A stretch of 64,000 nucleotides of DNA. Source: Bacillus sp. FJAT-42315. GTDB lineage: Bacteria > Bacillota > Bacilli > Bacillales > Domibacillaceae. The stretch spans positions 2,619,078 to 2,683,077 of the forward strand of contig NZ_KZ454941.1 of assembly GCF_002797375.1 (NCBI RefSeq), written 5' to 3'. The notes under the pieces were generated by a model. That model was given only the letters and a program-made list of their open reading frames with translations. It did not search any database and was not told the DNA's origin. The translations under genes and the position numbers were made by a program. Below, one piece after another: positions 8,739-17,751 of the stretch (its first letter is position 1; each line of letters starts with the position of its first letter).

Positions 8739-9005
8739 TTATTCTGCTAATCCTTCGTTTTTCAATACATCATTAATCGTTTGTAAAGCATCTTGCTCAT
8801 CGCTTCCTTCTGCACTAATCACGATTTTGGAATGTTGACCAATTCCAAGCGACATAACACCCATAATTGATTTTAAATTCACTTTCTTCCCTTTAAATTC
8901 TAGCGCAATTTCACTAGAAAATCTGCTAGCTGTTTGAACTAATAAAGTAGCTGGACGTGCATGAATGCCCGTTTCTGCTGTGACGGTAAATTGTTTCTCC
9001 ACCAT
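8739..9005 (-). CDS. ptsH: Phosphocarrier protein HPr
   Basis: HPr passes phosphate from enzyme I to the sugar-specific IIA domains of the PTS and, when phosphorylated on Ser46, acts as CcpA co-repressor. The 88 residues show the active His15 in [12 protein letters not shown] and the HPr-kinase site Ser46 in [12 protein letters not shown]. His15 excludes the paralogue Crh, which has Gln there. The gene stands alone: neither ptsG nor ptsI (enzyme I) is adjacent, unlike the ptsGHI order of B. subtilis. Structured elements 8528-8703 follow it. Confidence 0.95.
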   Translation of the reverse strand: MVEKQFTVTAETGIHARPATLLVQTASRFSSEIALEFKGKKVNLKSIMGVMSLGIGQHSKIVISAEGSDEQDALQTINDVLKNEGLAE

Positions 9006-9127
9006 TTCTCATTTCACTCCTTTTTGTATAAAAAATAGATGTAGCATTACATTACAAGAAAAGCGTCCTATGTGCAATTAGTTAGAAAAATGATTATTGC
9101 CTTTTTATTGAGAATATGATAATCAAG

Positions 9128-9322
9128 TTAACTTCTCGCTTCCTCTAAATAATAATAGATGACAGAGCCTCCCCGTTGAGCAACACCTCGAAAATGCTTA
9201 AAGTCCTCTCTACTCACTAGTACATGTTGAAAGCTAAGGAACTGTTCTTTACTTATTTGAAAGTGCTCGATCTCGCCATTTTTTAATTGATCTAACATAT
9301 TTGAAGCCTCTTCTATCGTCAC
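9128..9322 (-). CDS. Small protein of unknown function (64 aa)
   Basis: I do not recognise this family. From the GTG at 9322 (AAAGGGG eight bases upstream; a GTG nine bases earlier overlaps the ribosome site) it encodes 64 residues, acidic in the N-terminal half (TIEEASNMLDQLKNGEIEHF) and ending in a beta-like stretch (GGSVIYYYLEEARS). It has no membrane segment, cysteine cluster or signal peptide. It lies between ptsH and the divergent ykvS. The good ribosome site and codon use suggest a real gene. Confidence 0.6.
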   Translation of the reverse strand: MTIEEASNMLDQLKNGEIEHFQISKEQFLSFQHVLVSREDFKHFRGVAQRGGSVIYYYLEEARS

Positions 9323-9537
9323 CGTCGTCACCCCTTTCAGAATTTTAAATAAATTTATACATATCTCTTTACTCTTTTACAAAAATAAGGCAAACTGTGA
9401 AGTAATACTCTTGAATGATCGAATAATGACTATCGGTTTCATTCTACTAGGTAATTCTAAAAAGATTATGATCAAACGTCAAGAAACACACAAGGAATAA
9501 CCTTTTCTATATTTATACGTGAAGGAGAGACAGAAAG

Positions 9538-9720
9538 ATGACGAAAGCAGAAGTTGGTAATATCATTGAATTCAAAAATGGTCTACAAGGGATCGTTGAA
9601 AAAGTAAATGAAAATTCGGTGATCGTCGATTTAACGATTATGGATAATTTCGATGACTTAGAGCTAGAAGAGAAAACGGTCGTCAATCATAAAAATTACA
9701 CCATTGTTAATTTTTCATAA
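9538..9720 (+). CDS. ykvS: YkvS family protein (DUF2187)
   Basis: A 60-residue acidic beta-rich protein (VGNIIEFKNGLQGIVEKVNE ... VVNHKNYTIVNF) that I recognise as Bacillus YkvS, a family of unknown function with a small KOW/SH3-like look. GAAGGAGAG precedes the ATG. It is followed directly by its own terminator, so it is monocistronic. Confidence 0.88.
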   Translation: MTKAEVGNIIEFKNGLQGIVEKVNENSVIVDLTIMDNFDDLELEEKTVVNHKNYTIVNFS

Positions 9721-9734
9721 TATACAATCTACTA

Positions 9735-9766
9735 AAAAAGTCTGTCCCCCGGGGCAGACTTTTTTC
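9735..9766 (+). terminator. Terminator of ykvS
   Basis: AAAAAGTCTG(T)CCC pairs with GGGCAGACTTTTTT around a CCG-type loop, followed by a T run. Confidence 0.85.
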
Positions 9767-9843
9767 TGTCAAAACTTATTCATTACAATTTAAGCCGCTT
9801 TTTGTTAAAATAATGGCTGTAGTAAAGAAAGGAGTTTGACACA

Positions 9844-10452
9844 ATGACAGTTCTTAAAGATTGGCGGTTAGCTGTCAGCCTTGTACTAGCGCATATTTTG
9901 CTTTATATTACTTTTTCTGACCGTGATATATTTTGGTACATATATACAGCTGCAAACCTTTTTTTCATTAGTTTTGTAATCATAAATGAAAAAATTGATG
10001 ATAAACAAAAGACAACTAGCTTTATTAAGTATGGTTTGTTATCAGGGCTTCTTCTGTATCTCTTATTTTGGATTGGACATTTGTTGCTCCCAATTCTCCC
10101 TTTTTCCCTAGAAAAACAAGTGACCTCTATGTATAAATGGTACTCTCCACAATTTTCTTGGCACTATATCGTGCTTTTATTAGTGTTTATTCCTGGAGAG
10201 GAATTATTTTGGCGAGGATTTATTCAGAAGCGTCTTTCCAACCATTTTAATGATTTAACAGCGATATTAGTGAGTGCGTCTTTGTATGCGTCCATCTTTA
10301 TATATTCTGAAAAAATCGTATGGATGCTTGCCGCTTTAGTAGCTGGCTTGTTCTGGGGAGCTTTATACGCTTGGAAACGTAGCATCCCAACATTAATTAT
10401 TTCTCATTTAGTGTTTGATTTATTGTTAATTATTTTCCTTCCACTTCATTAA
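9844..10452 (+). CDS. CPBP family intramembrane metalloprotease
   Basis: Membrane protein of 202 residues with about six hydrophobic segments. It carries the Abi/CPBP signature: motif 1 GEELFWRGFIQKRL (about 118-131, EExxxR) and the final HxxxD-type motif SHLVFDLLL near the C-terminus. Members are Rce1-like glutamic proteases or have unknown roles, often in bacteriocin immunity or protein-anchor processing. No bacteriocin gene is adjacent. AAAGGAG precedes the ATG. It is convergent with ykvI. Confidence 0.85.
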   Translation: MTVLKDWRLAVSLVLAHILLYITFSDRDIFWYIYTAANLFFISFVIINEKIDDKQKTTSFIKYGLLSGLLLYLLFWIGHLLLPILPFSLEKQVTSMYKWYSPQFSWHYIVLLLVFIPGEELFWRGFIQKRLSNHFNDLTAILVSASLYASIFIYSEKIVWMLAALVAGLFWGALYAWKRSIPTLIISHLVFDLLLIIFLPLH

Positions 10453-10460
10453 CAATAACT

Positions 10461-10488
10461 AAAAGCAGGCGTCTACCGTCTGCTTTTA
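10461..10488. terminator. Bidirectional terminator between the CPBP gene and ykvI
   Basis: AAAAGCAGGCG pairs with CGTCTGCTTTT around a five-base loop, then ATTATTTTTT. The end abuts the ykvI stop codon. Confidence 0.8.
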
Positions 10489-11511
10489 TTATTTTTTCCA
10501 CAATAATAACAGAAAAACTAGACTGATCCATCCAAACAGCGGATATAGAAAAGCTAACAACGTACTATAGGAAATTTGACTAAGGAGCCATCCACTCGTA
10601 AAGATGCCCGCAAAAAGAACACTTGGCTCCCACTTCACCCTTCTCTCTAGCTGTTGCTTCAGTCCATAAGCATTTCCGACCACTGAAGTAAATATTTCCC
10701 CATAGATTAAGATCGCATATATATAATGAAAAGTCGGCATATATACCTCTATTACCTTTGCCATCGGAATTTCATATGAAGTGAAATCCTTTATTTGAAC
10801 AAGGCTAATATGGCTGGCCATCAACAGTAGCATTAAAGCTACTCCTCCAAGAAAAGCGCCTCGTTTGATCATCCGCTTGTCTTTGATTTCATAAGCAAGT
10901 GGAACTAATACCGCTTGTGCTAGCGTTAAATTAAGAGCTGTATAAACAAAAGGGGCTGTCCACATTTTCCATGTCCAACCGTCATCTTTACCTACTAATA
11001 GGCTCTCAAAAAAAGAAGGACTAGCCACCGCTTCTGTTGCTAGTCGAAAATGAAATAACAGCATAAGTGGAACCACAAATACATTCACAGCTAACAACCC
11101 TTGTATCCCTCTCGTCATAATTAAAAATCCAACAAAAATCGTTAAAACAATGCCGACATTTGCTGGCCAGTGGAACCTTTCTTCAAATAAAGCACCAGCC
11201 CCTGAAAGCATTACCCCTAGAACGCCAACCAACATAATAAACTGTATAGCTGTCACAACTTTTCCTAACTTTTTCCCAAAAAGAAATTGATTAAATTCTT
11301 CAAAGGAAGAAGCCTTCCATTCAATAGCTGTGATCATCAATTTCGCTCCAAGAAAAGTAAATAACAATCCGCTAATGACAATACTAATTAATCCGTAAAA
11401 GCCAAATTGTGAAAAGAACTGCACAATTTCTTTACCGGTAGCAAAACCAGCCCCGATTACAGTCCCTACATAAACTGCTGCTACCTGGCAGGCACCGCTC
11501 CAAGTTCTCAC
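10489..11511 (-). CDS. ykvI: YkvI family transporter-like membrane protein
   Basis: An integral membrane protein of 340 residues with about ten TM segments, recognisable as B. subtilis YkvI. Its N-terminus (VYVGTVIGAGFATGKEIVQFFSQ) resembles the first TM of LeuT/APC-type transporters, where the GxGxxxG break binds substrate. The substrate is unknown. The start is GTG at 11511 behind GAGGG. It is divergent from clpE, which is also its neighbour type in B. subtilis. Confidence 0.85.
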   Translation of the reverse strand: MRTWSGACQVAAVYVGTVIGAGFATGKEIVQFFSQFGFYGLISIVISGLLFTFLGAKLMITAIEWKASSFEEFNQFLFGKKLGKVVTAIQFIMLVGVLGVMLSGAGALFEERFHWPANVGIVLTIFVGFLIMTRGIQGLLAVNVFVVPLMLLFHFRLATEAVASPSFFESLLVGKDDGWTWKMWTAPFVYTALNLTLAQAVLVPLAYEIKDKRMIKRGAFLGGVALMLLLMASHISLVQIKDFTSYEIPMAKVIEVYMPTFHYIYAILIYGEIFTSVVGNAYGLKQQLERRVKWEPSVLFAGIFTSGWLLSQISYSTLLAFLYPLFGWISLVFLLLLWKK

Positions 11512-11600
11512 TATGCATCCCTCACTTCTTCGCCGTTACTTCACCTTATGCTTGTCAATTAATATTAAGAAGAAAAAAGCAGAGATTCCAAACAAAACTC

Positions 11601-11656
11601 TTGAAAGTCAAAAAAGGTCAAAGTATAATACGGATATAAGGTCAAAGATAGTCAAA
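11601..11656 (+). promoter_or_regulatory. clpE promoter with two CtsR operators
   Basis: Sigma-A promoter: TTGAAA (11601-11606), 17 bases, TATAAT (11624-11629). Two direct-repeat CtsR operators flank the -10: AGTCAAA-AAA-GGTCAAA (11606-11622) and GGTCAAA-GAT-AGTCAAA (11640-11656), each matching the A/GGTCAAA-N3-A/GGTCAAA consensus. A fifth GTCAAA half follows at 11657-11662. This predicts tight repression relieved on heat or protein stress. Confidence 0.92.
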
Positions 11657-11689
11657 GTCAAAACTAAACAATAAAGGGGTTGAAATCAA

Positions 11690-13816
11690 ATGTTATGTCA
11701 AAACTGTCAACAAAAAAGAGCGAATGTTCAATTACGAATGAATGTGAACGGTCAAGAGAAGCAGATGCTCTTATGCTCAACATGCTATCAAACAAATAAA
11801 CAAGCCATTGGTCAGTCCTTTCATTCACAAGGATTTGGACACTTACCGATGGATGAGTTCTTTAAAGAATTTAGCACTCAAAAAGCAGCGCAAATGAACG
11901 TACCACCAAAAGAGACAAACAACAGCAACAACGGCTTTCTTGACCAATTCGGCCGAAACTTAACGAATATGGCCAGAGCCGGTATTATTGATCCAGTCAT
12001 CGGGCGTGAGCAGGAAGTAAAACGAGTTATTGAAGTATTAAATCGCCGCAATAAAAATAACCCCGTTTTAATCGGGGAACCAGGGGTCGGAAAAACAGCG
12101 ATCGCTGAAGGGCTTGCCCTTAAAATCGCAGAAGGCGACGTACCAGCTAAATTAAAAGGCAGAACAGTCTACTTGCTTGATGTTGCCTCACTCGTTGCCA
12201 ATACAGGAGTTCGTGGTCAATTTGAAGAAAGAATGAAACAATTAATTACAGAACTGCAACATCATAAAAACATCATTCTTTTCATCGATGAAATCCATCT
12301 ACTTGTCGGAGCTGGCTCTACAGAAGGTTCAATGGATGCAGGAAATATTTTAAAACCAGCACTAGCTCGCGGGGAACTTCAATTAATTGGAGCGACAACA
12401 TTAAAAGAATACCGACAGATCGAAAAAGATGCGGCACTCGAACGCCGCTTCCAACCGGTACAAGTCAATGAACCATCTGTTGAAGAAGCGATCGATATTT
12501 TAACAGGGTTGCAAAAACGATACGAAGATTTCCATGAAGTCACTTTTACGAAAGAAGCGATTGAAGCGTGCATTGTTCTTTCTCACCGTTACATCCATGA
12601 TCGATTCCTTCCGGATAAGGCGATTGATTTAATGGATGAAGCTGGATCAAAATTAAACTTAACGATTAACACGCAAGATACAGAAACGATCCAACAGCGA
12701 CTAACAGAACTATCGAAAGAAAAAGAAGTGGCTCTACAAAAAGAAGAATACGAAAAAGCGGCGAAACTTCGCGATGAAGAAATGAAACTAGAAGAGCAAT
12801 TGAATCAAACAGAAGGATCAACAGAACGACCTGTTGTGACCGTGGAAGAAATTCAACACTTGATCGAACAAAAAACAGGTATTCCTGTTGGGAAACTACA
12901 GCAAGATGAACAGCAGAAAATGCAACATTTAGAAGAAAATCTTGCAAAGAAAGTAATTGGCCAAGCAGAAGCTGTTCAAAAAGTAGCGAAAGCCATTCGT
13001 CGCAGTCGTGCCGGGTTAAAATCAAAAAAACGCCCGATTGGCTCCTTCCTATTTGTCGGGCCAACAGGTGTCGGCAAAACAGAATTGACAAAAACATTAG
13101 CAGAAGAATTATTCGGATCAAAAGACGCAATGGTTCGTCTTGATATGAGTGAGTACATGGAGAAGCATAGTGTATCGAAGTTAATTGGTTCTCCTCCAGG
13201 ATATGTCGGTCACGAAGAAGCTGGACAATTAACAGAAAAAGTTCGCCGTAACCCATACAACATTATTTTGCTAGATGAAATCGAAAAAGCTCATCCTGAT
13301 GTACAGCATATGTTTTTGCAAATTCTTGAAGATGGTCGCTTAACAGATAGTCAAGGAAGAACCGTCAGTTTTAAAGATACGGTCATCATTATGACAAGCA
13401 ACGCTGGTGTGGCAAATAAATCAGTCACAGTTGGCTTTGAAAAGAATGCTGTTCCAAATGAAAACTCGATCTTAGATTCTTTAAGCAGTTTCTTTAAACC
13501 AGAGTTTCTAAACCGCTTTGACAACATCATTGAGTTTCAAGCGCTTGATAAAGATCACTTATTACAAATCGTTGACTTAATGCTTGCAGAATTAAATAAC
13601 ACCTTACAAGAACAACAAATGACACTGCAAGTCTCAGCTGCAGCGAAACAAAAGTTAAGTGAACTCGGCTACCATCCGGCATTCGGTGCTCGCCCATTAC
13701 GCCGCGTCATTCAAGAACAATTAGAAGATCGCATCGCTGACTTTATTTTAGATCATCCAGAAGTGAAGCAGTTGCAAGCAGTGATGGAAGAAGAACAAAT
13801 CAAAATCATAGCGTAA
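11690..13816 (+). CDS. clpE: ATP-dependent Clp protease ATP-binding subunit ClpE
   Basis: Hsp100 unfoldase that works with ClpP. The 708 residues carry the ClpE-specific N-terminal zinc finger (CQNC at 3-6, CSTC at 29-32). Next come AAA domain 1 (Walker A GEPGVGKT at 129-136, Walker [10 protein letters not shown]), a UVR coiled coil (about 345-385, [15 protein letters not shown]) and AAA domain 2 (GPTGVGKT at about 457-464). The C-terminal D2 region ends with [11 protein letters not shown]. The ATG at 11690 lies behind AAAGGGG. Expression should be CtsR-controlled. It ends in a strong terminator shared with the convergent peptidase gene. Confidence 0.97.
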   Translation: MLCQNCQQKRANVQLRMNVNGQEKQMLLCSTCYQTNKQAIGQSFHSQGFGHLPMDEFFKEFSTQKAAQMNVPPKETNNSNNGFLDQFGRNLTNMARAGIIDPVIGREQEVKRVIEVLNRRNKNNPVLIGEPGVGKTAIAEGLALKIAEGDVPAKLKGRTVYLLDVASLVANTGVRGQFEERMKQLITELQHHKNIILFIDEIHLLVGAGSTEGSMDAGNILKPALARGELQLIGATTLKEYRQIEKDAALERRFQPVQVNEPSVEEAIDILTGLQKRYEDFHEVTFTKEAIEACIVLSHRYIHDRFLPDKAIDLMDEAGSKLNLTINTQDTETIQQRLTELSKEKEVALQKEEYEKAAKLRDEEMKLEEQLNQTEGSTERPVVTVEEIQHLIEQKTGIPVGKLQQDEQQKMQHLEENLAKKVIGQAEAVQKVAKAIRRSRAGLKSKKRPIGSFLFVGPTGVGKTELTKTLAEELFGSKDAMVRLDMSEYMEKHSVSKLIGSPPGYVGHEEAGQLTEKVRRNPYNIILLDEIEKAHPDVQHMFLQILEDGRLTDSQGRTVSFKDTVIIMTSNAGVANKSVTVGFEKNAVPNENSILDSLSSFFKPEFLNRFDNIIEFQALDKDHLLQIVDLMLAELNNTLQEQQMTLQVSAAAKQKLSELGYHPAFGARPLRRVIQEQLEDRIADFILDHPEVKQLQAVMEEEQIKIIA

Positions 13817-13820
13817 TCTA

Positions 13821-13851
13821 AAAAAAGTGCCCAAGCTAGGGCACTTTTTGT
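13821..13851. terminator. Terminator between clpE and the M3 peptidase gene
   Basis: AAAAAGTGCCC (13822-13832) pairs with GGGCACTTTTT (13839-13849); usable in both directions. Confidence 0.85.
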
Positions 13852-15545
13852 TATTTTACTTTGTCGCTTCCTTCTTCTAACCATTTCTCAATTGGCTGTA
13901 ACACAGAGACAATACATCCTTCTTCAAAAGGTGAGATTAAATTCGCTCTTGCAACGATGTCAGTAAAAGAGAGACTGCCTCCGATTTGACAAATCGCCAC
14001 ATAGTCCTTCCATGCCGCTTCTCGATCCTCATCCATTCGCTTCCAAAATTGAAGAGCACATACTTGCGCAAGCGTGTAGTCAATATAGTAAAAAGGCACA
14101 TCGTATATATGGCCTTGACGTTGCCAAAAACCACCCGCTTCTAAATAAGGAATCCCATCATAATCGCGATGCGGCAAATATTCTTTCTCGATTTCTTTCC
14201 ACACTTGCTTTCGTTCTGCAGGTGTAAGGGACGGTTGTTCATACACTCGATGCTGGAATTCGTCGACAGCTGCCCCATAAGGTAAAAATAAGATCGCTTC
14301 ACTTAAATGAGCATACTTATACTTTTCCGTATCTTCTTTGAAAAACAGTTCCATCCACGGCCAAGTGAAAAACTCCATGCTCATCGAATGAATTTCGCAT
14401 GCTTCATACGTTGGCCATAAGTATTCAGGTACAGAAAAGTCTCTACTACAATACACTTGAAAAGCATGTCCTGCTTCATGAGTCAATACATCAATATCTC
14501 CGGATGTACTGTTAAAATTGGCGAAAATAAATGGCGAGCGGTAATCATGCATATACGTACAATACCCACCACTAGCTTTCCCTTTTTTCGCTTCAAGGTC
14601 CATCAATTGACGATCGAGCATAAACTGAAAGAACTCCGCTGTTTCAGGTGATAGCTCTTCATACATTTTCTTACCATTTTTAATAATCCAATCAGCGTCC
14701 CCTTTTGGCTTAGCGTTCCCCGTCGTAAATCGATACGCCTCATCATAAAACTTTAAAGAGTCCACATCAATTCGCTTTTTCTGTTCATTTCTTAATTTTG
14801 TTGCTAACGGAACGATATGCTGTTTAATTTGCTCTCGATAGCCTTTGACCATCGAAGCATCATAATCAACTCGATTTAAACGATAATAGCCAAGTTCAGT
14901 GAAATTTTTAAATCCAAGCTTATGAGCAATTTCCGTTCTAACTTTCACTAATTGATCATACAGCTCGTCAAATTGTGCTTCATGCTCAGCAAAAAAAGCA
15001 AAGCGAGCTTCCACTGCCTGTTTACGGAGCGTGCGATCAGCGACTTCTGCATAAGGTTCTAGCTGGGCTAACGTAAGCGTTTCGCCATTAAACTCAATTT
15101 GGGCCGAAGCGACCAGTTGAGTATATTGCGAAGACAGCTTGTTTTCTTTCTCAAGCAAAGGAAGAATGTCTTTAGAAAAGGTTTTCACTTGCGCTTCCGC
15201 TGTTGCAAACAATTGCTTCCCTAACGCTTTTTCAAGTTCAGGACGATGGCTAGAAGCAAGCAACGCTCGGTTTAATTTAGACGAGATCTCTTCCATTCTC
15301 GGTGACATTTCATCCATATAAGCTTGTTCTTTTTGATAAAATTCATCTGTCGTATCAATCGTATAGCGAATGTAGCAAAGGTCTACCATCGTGCTCATAC
15401 GATTTCTGATTTGATTGATTTTACTTAATAGGTCAATCTGTTCAGTCCCTGTCTGTGCTTCTGCAAAACGTTGAAGCAATTCATCTGTTTGAATCGCTGC
15501 TTCTTCAATACTTGGTCGTTCATAGACATACTCGGTAAACTTCAT
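13851..15545 (-). CDS. M3 family oligoendopeptidase (PepF-like)
   Basis: Cytosolic zinc metallopeptidase that degrades oligopeptides. The 564 residues carry the zinc-binding HEAGH (356-360, in VLTHEAGHAFQVY) with the third ligand expected in the following TYEACEIHSMSMEFF helix. The length and the long helical N-terminal half are typical of M3B oligoendopeptidases. AGAGAGGAT precedes the ATG. A MarR-type regulator gene ends 16 bases upstream on the same strand, so the two are probably co-transcribed. Confidence 0.88.
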   Translation of the reverse strand: MKFTEYVYERPSIEEAAIQTDELLQRFAEAQTGTEQIDLLSKINQIRNRMSTMVDLCYIRYTIDTTDEFYQKEQAYMDEMSPRMEEISSKLNRALLASSHRPELEKALGKQLFATAEAQVKTFSKDILPLLEKENKLSSQYTQLVASAQIEFNGETLTLAQLEPYAEVADRTLRKQAVEARFAFFAEHEAQFDELYDQLVKVRTEIAHKLGFKNFTELGYYRLNRVDYDASMVKGYREQIKQHIVPLATKLRNEQKKRIDVDSLKFYDEAYRFTTGNAKPKGDADWIIKNGKKMYEELSPETAEFFQFMLDRQLMDLEAKKGKASGGYCTYMHDYRSPFIFANFNSTSGDIDVLTHEAGHAFQVYCSRDFSVPEYLWPTYEACEIHSMSMEFFTWPWMELFFKEDTEKYKYAHLSEAILFLPYGAAVDEFQHRVYEQPSLTPAERKQVWKEIEKEYLPHRDYDGIPYLEAGGFWQRQGHIYDVPFYYIDYTLAQVCALQFWKRMDEDREAAWKDYVAICQIGGSLSFTDIVARANLISPFEEGCIVSVLQPIEKWLEEGSDKVK

Positions 15546-15561
15546 CGTTATCCTCTCTTTC

Positions 15562-16005
15562 TCACGATAGATCTTTAATCGACACTCCTAGCTTTCGGAT
15601 TAAAGCAATCGCCATCTCTTTTTCTTCCTCTGATAATACGTTCATTAATTGATGAATATTCTCTTCATGCTGAGGGAAAATTTCGTCAATAAACTGTCTA
15701 CCTTGATCTGTTATTTCCGCATGGATGACCCGGCGATCTTGCTCATTCGTTTTACGAGCAAGCAAGTTTTTCTTCTCTAGCTTATCCACCACATATGTAA
15801 TACTACCGCTTGCCATTAAAATTTTATTGCCAATTTGCTGCAATGGCTGAGGGCCTTTATGATATAACAACTCTAACACAGCAAACTCTGTCGGGTTTAA
15901 CCCTGACTCATAAATGTATTCATTCACTTGTTCGTTGATCACTTTCGTCGCCCTTGATAACACAATAAATAATTTCAAAGATTGCTTGCTTTTTTCATCA
16001 TTCAT
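15562..16005 (-). CDS. ykvE: MarR family transcriptional regulator (YkvE-like)
   Basis: Winged-helix repressor of 147 residues. It shows the MarR layout: the N-terminal dimerisation helix, the HTH PLQQIGNKILMASGSITYVVDKLEKKNLL (about 54-82), the wing KTNEQDRRVIHAEITDQG, and the C-terminal helix. In B. subtilis ykvE lies next to kinD (ykvD), and here the kinD-like gene is two genes away, supporting the assignment. The ribosome site is weak (GTGGGAAAG). Ligand and targets are unknown. Confidence 0.8.
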   Translation of the reverse strand: MNDEKSKQSLKLFIVLSRATKVINEQVNEYIYESGLNPTEFAVLELLYHKGPQPLQQIGNKILMASGSITYVVDKLEKKNLLARKTNEQDRRVIHAEITDQGRQFIDEIFPQHEENIHQLMNVLSEEEKEMAIALIRKLGVSIKDLS

Positions 16006-16027
16006 ACTTTCCCACTCATTTCTTTAC

Positions 16028-17608
16028 TTACACGGAAGGAGTAATAACTGTCCAATTGTTATTCACTTCCGCTGTTATCGTTCCACGTTTACGAATATAG
16101 GCGGAAAGAAGCTCCGTCATATCGGTTTGTATTTCCTTTATAACCTTTTTCCCTTTAAACATCAAGTAATCCCCGCCCCCACCTGCACGGTAATTATTCA
16201 TAACCACTGTGTATAATTGATCACTCTGAAGCGGTTTCCCACGATAGGTCGCCTCGGTTATTCGACTGCCTGGCGGACACGTGAGATCGATCGTGTATTC
16301 AATCCCTTCCCACATATCATAGTTATAGTGCTGTGGCTTCGGATATGAGAATTCTGCACTGACAGCTGGCTTATGATCAATGAGCGTAAAGTAAGAAGCT
16401 GAGCGCTCTAACGCCTGCTTCACTTCCTCCCCTGTTACTTCAATCACCGCCAACGAATTAGGATAAACATAGTTAGCCACAATATCTCTCATCGTAATGT
16501 TATGAGGTAAACCCGGTGAACCATTATGAAAAAGAGCCGTACTAGAAATGTCGACATTTGCCGCTTCCATCTGTACTTTATTAATTAATTCAATCATTGG
16601 ATGTTCTGCCAATCTCGCTTGAAAAGGATCTTGAATGATCATATCTCCTTCTACTGTACCAAGCACTTCATCTAGCCACTTTTGCGTTCCTTGTTCATAA
16701 GATTCTATGAGGTCTACAAGTCGCTCATCAGTTTCTAAATCTGCCGCTAGTATCGTTTCAGGTGTCGCTTGTTGTAACTTATATTGATCATTATCTTTCA
16801 CAAATTCCGCTGTTATTTGACCAATCGCTGCCCCATTATATCCCGGTTGAACAATCGCTACCCCATTGACCATTTGCTGTTCTTGACGATGCTGATGCCC
16901 TGTGAGCAACACATCGATTCCTTCTACCTCCGTGCACAGACGATACGCTTGATTCTCTCCTTTTTCAACTGGTTCAATGCTTTCACCAGTAGCTAAATCC
17001 ACTTCAAATCCACCATGGTAGGAAACGATCATAATATCTGGTTTTTCTGTTTCTCGAATATGCTTAACCCATTTAGACGTTGCCGTAACCGCATCTTCAA
17101 ACAATAGTCCTTCAATATACGCCGGCTTTTCCCAATTGGGGATATAGTGAGTCGTTACGCCAAGAACCGCCGCTTTTATTCCTGATGAAAAGGTTTTAAT
17201 GATATACGGTTCACCAAAAAATGGATCACTCGTCTCGCGATTTAAAATATTACAGCTTAAAAAAGGAAACGTAGCATCATCCGCTGCTTTTATTAAAATA
17301 TCCAACCCATAATTAAATTCATGGTTGCCTAAAACAGTAGCATCATATTGTAAATGGTTCATTCCTACAATCATCGGATGCATCTCTTGTCTCAACATAT
17401 GAAAATAATAGCTAGCTAAAGGAGTGCCTTGTATGAAATCTCCATTATCAATGACTAATACATGTTCATGCTCCTTTTTTACTTTTTTAAGATAAGAAGC
17501 CAGTTTAGATAATCCAATGTCAGCCTGTGTGTTTGAGCTATACTGAATAGGAAGCATCGCTCCATGCAAGTCGCTTGTTTCTAAAATAATCAATTTCACA
17601 TCAGCCAT
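16028..17608 (-). CDS. Bifunctional metallophosphatase / 5'-nucleotidase family protein
   Basis: A 526-residue protein with an N-terminal calcineurin-type metallophosphatase domain (TSDLHG at 12-17, DNGDFIQGTP, LGNHEFNYG, GHQHRQ) and a C-terminal 5'-nucleotidase domain (LFHNGSP, YFTLIDHKPAVS, NNYRAGGGGDYLMFKG). It should hydrolyse nucleotides, UDP-sugars or cyclic nucleotides. No signal peptide is visible, so it looks cytoplasmic, as B. subtilis YunD is. AAGGGG precedes the ATG. It ends 22 bases before the MarR gene. Confidence 0.9.
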   Translation of the reverse strand: MADVKLIILETSDLHGAMLPIQYSSNTQADIGLSKLASYLKKVKKEHEHVLVIDNGDFIQGTPLASYYFHMLRQEMHPMIVGMNHLQYDATVLGNHEFNYGLDILIKAADDATFPFLSCNILNRETSDPFFGEPYIIKTFSSGIKAAVLGVTTHYIPNWEKPAYIEGLLFEDAVTATSKWVKHIRETEKPDIMIVSYHGGFEVDLATGESIEPVEKGENQAYRLCTEVEGIDVLLTGHQHRQEQQMVNGVAIVQPGYNGAAIGQITAEFVKDNDQYKLQQATPETILAADLETDERLVDLIESYEQGTQKWLDEVLGTVEGDMIIQDPFQARLAEHPMIELINKVQMEAANVDISSTALFHNGSPGLPHNITMRDIVANYVYPNSLAVIEVTGEEVKQALERSASYFTLIDHKPAVSAEFSYPKPQHYNYDMWEGIEYTIDLTCPPGSRITEATYRGKPLQSDQLYTVVMNNYRAGGGGDYLMFKGKKVIKEIQTDMTELLSAYIRKRGTITAEVNNNWTVITPSV

Positions 17609-17751
17609 TTAACCCCTTCTCTCTATTTGTTTTTCTTCCTTAATTAAACCATCATTTCATGTAAAATTTCACCTATCTACAACTTATTTCGGGAAATGAC
17701 AGTTTTTTTGTTATAATATAAAAGAATGACTCTTTTAAAGGACGAAAATCA

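Noticed and set aside
12666..13256. 196-residue frame antisense to clpE
   Set aside because: A reverse-frame shadow of a highly conserved gene with a Leu/Ser-rich translation and no ribosome site.
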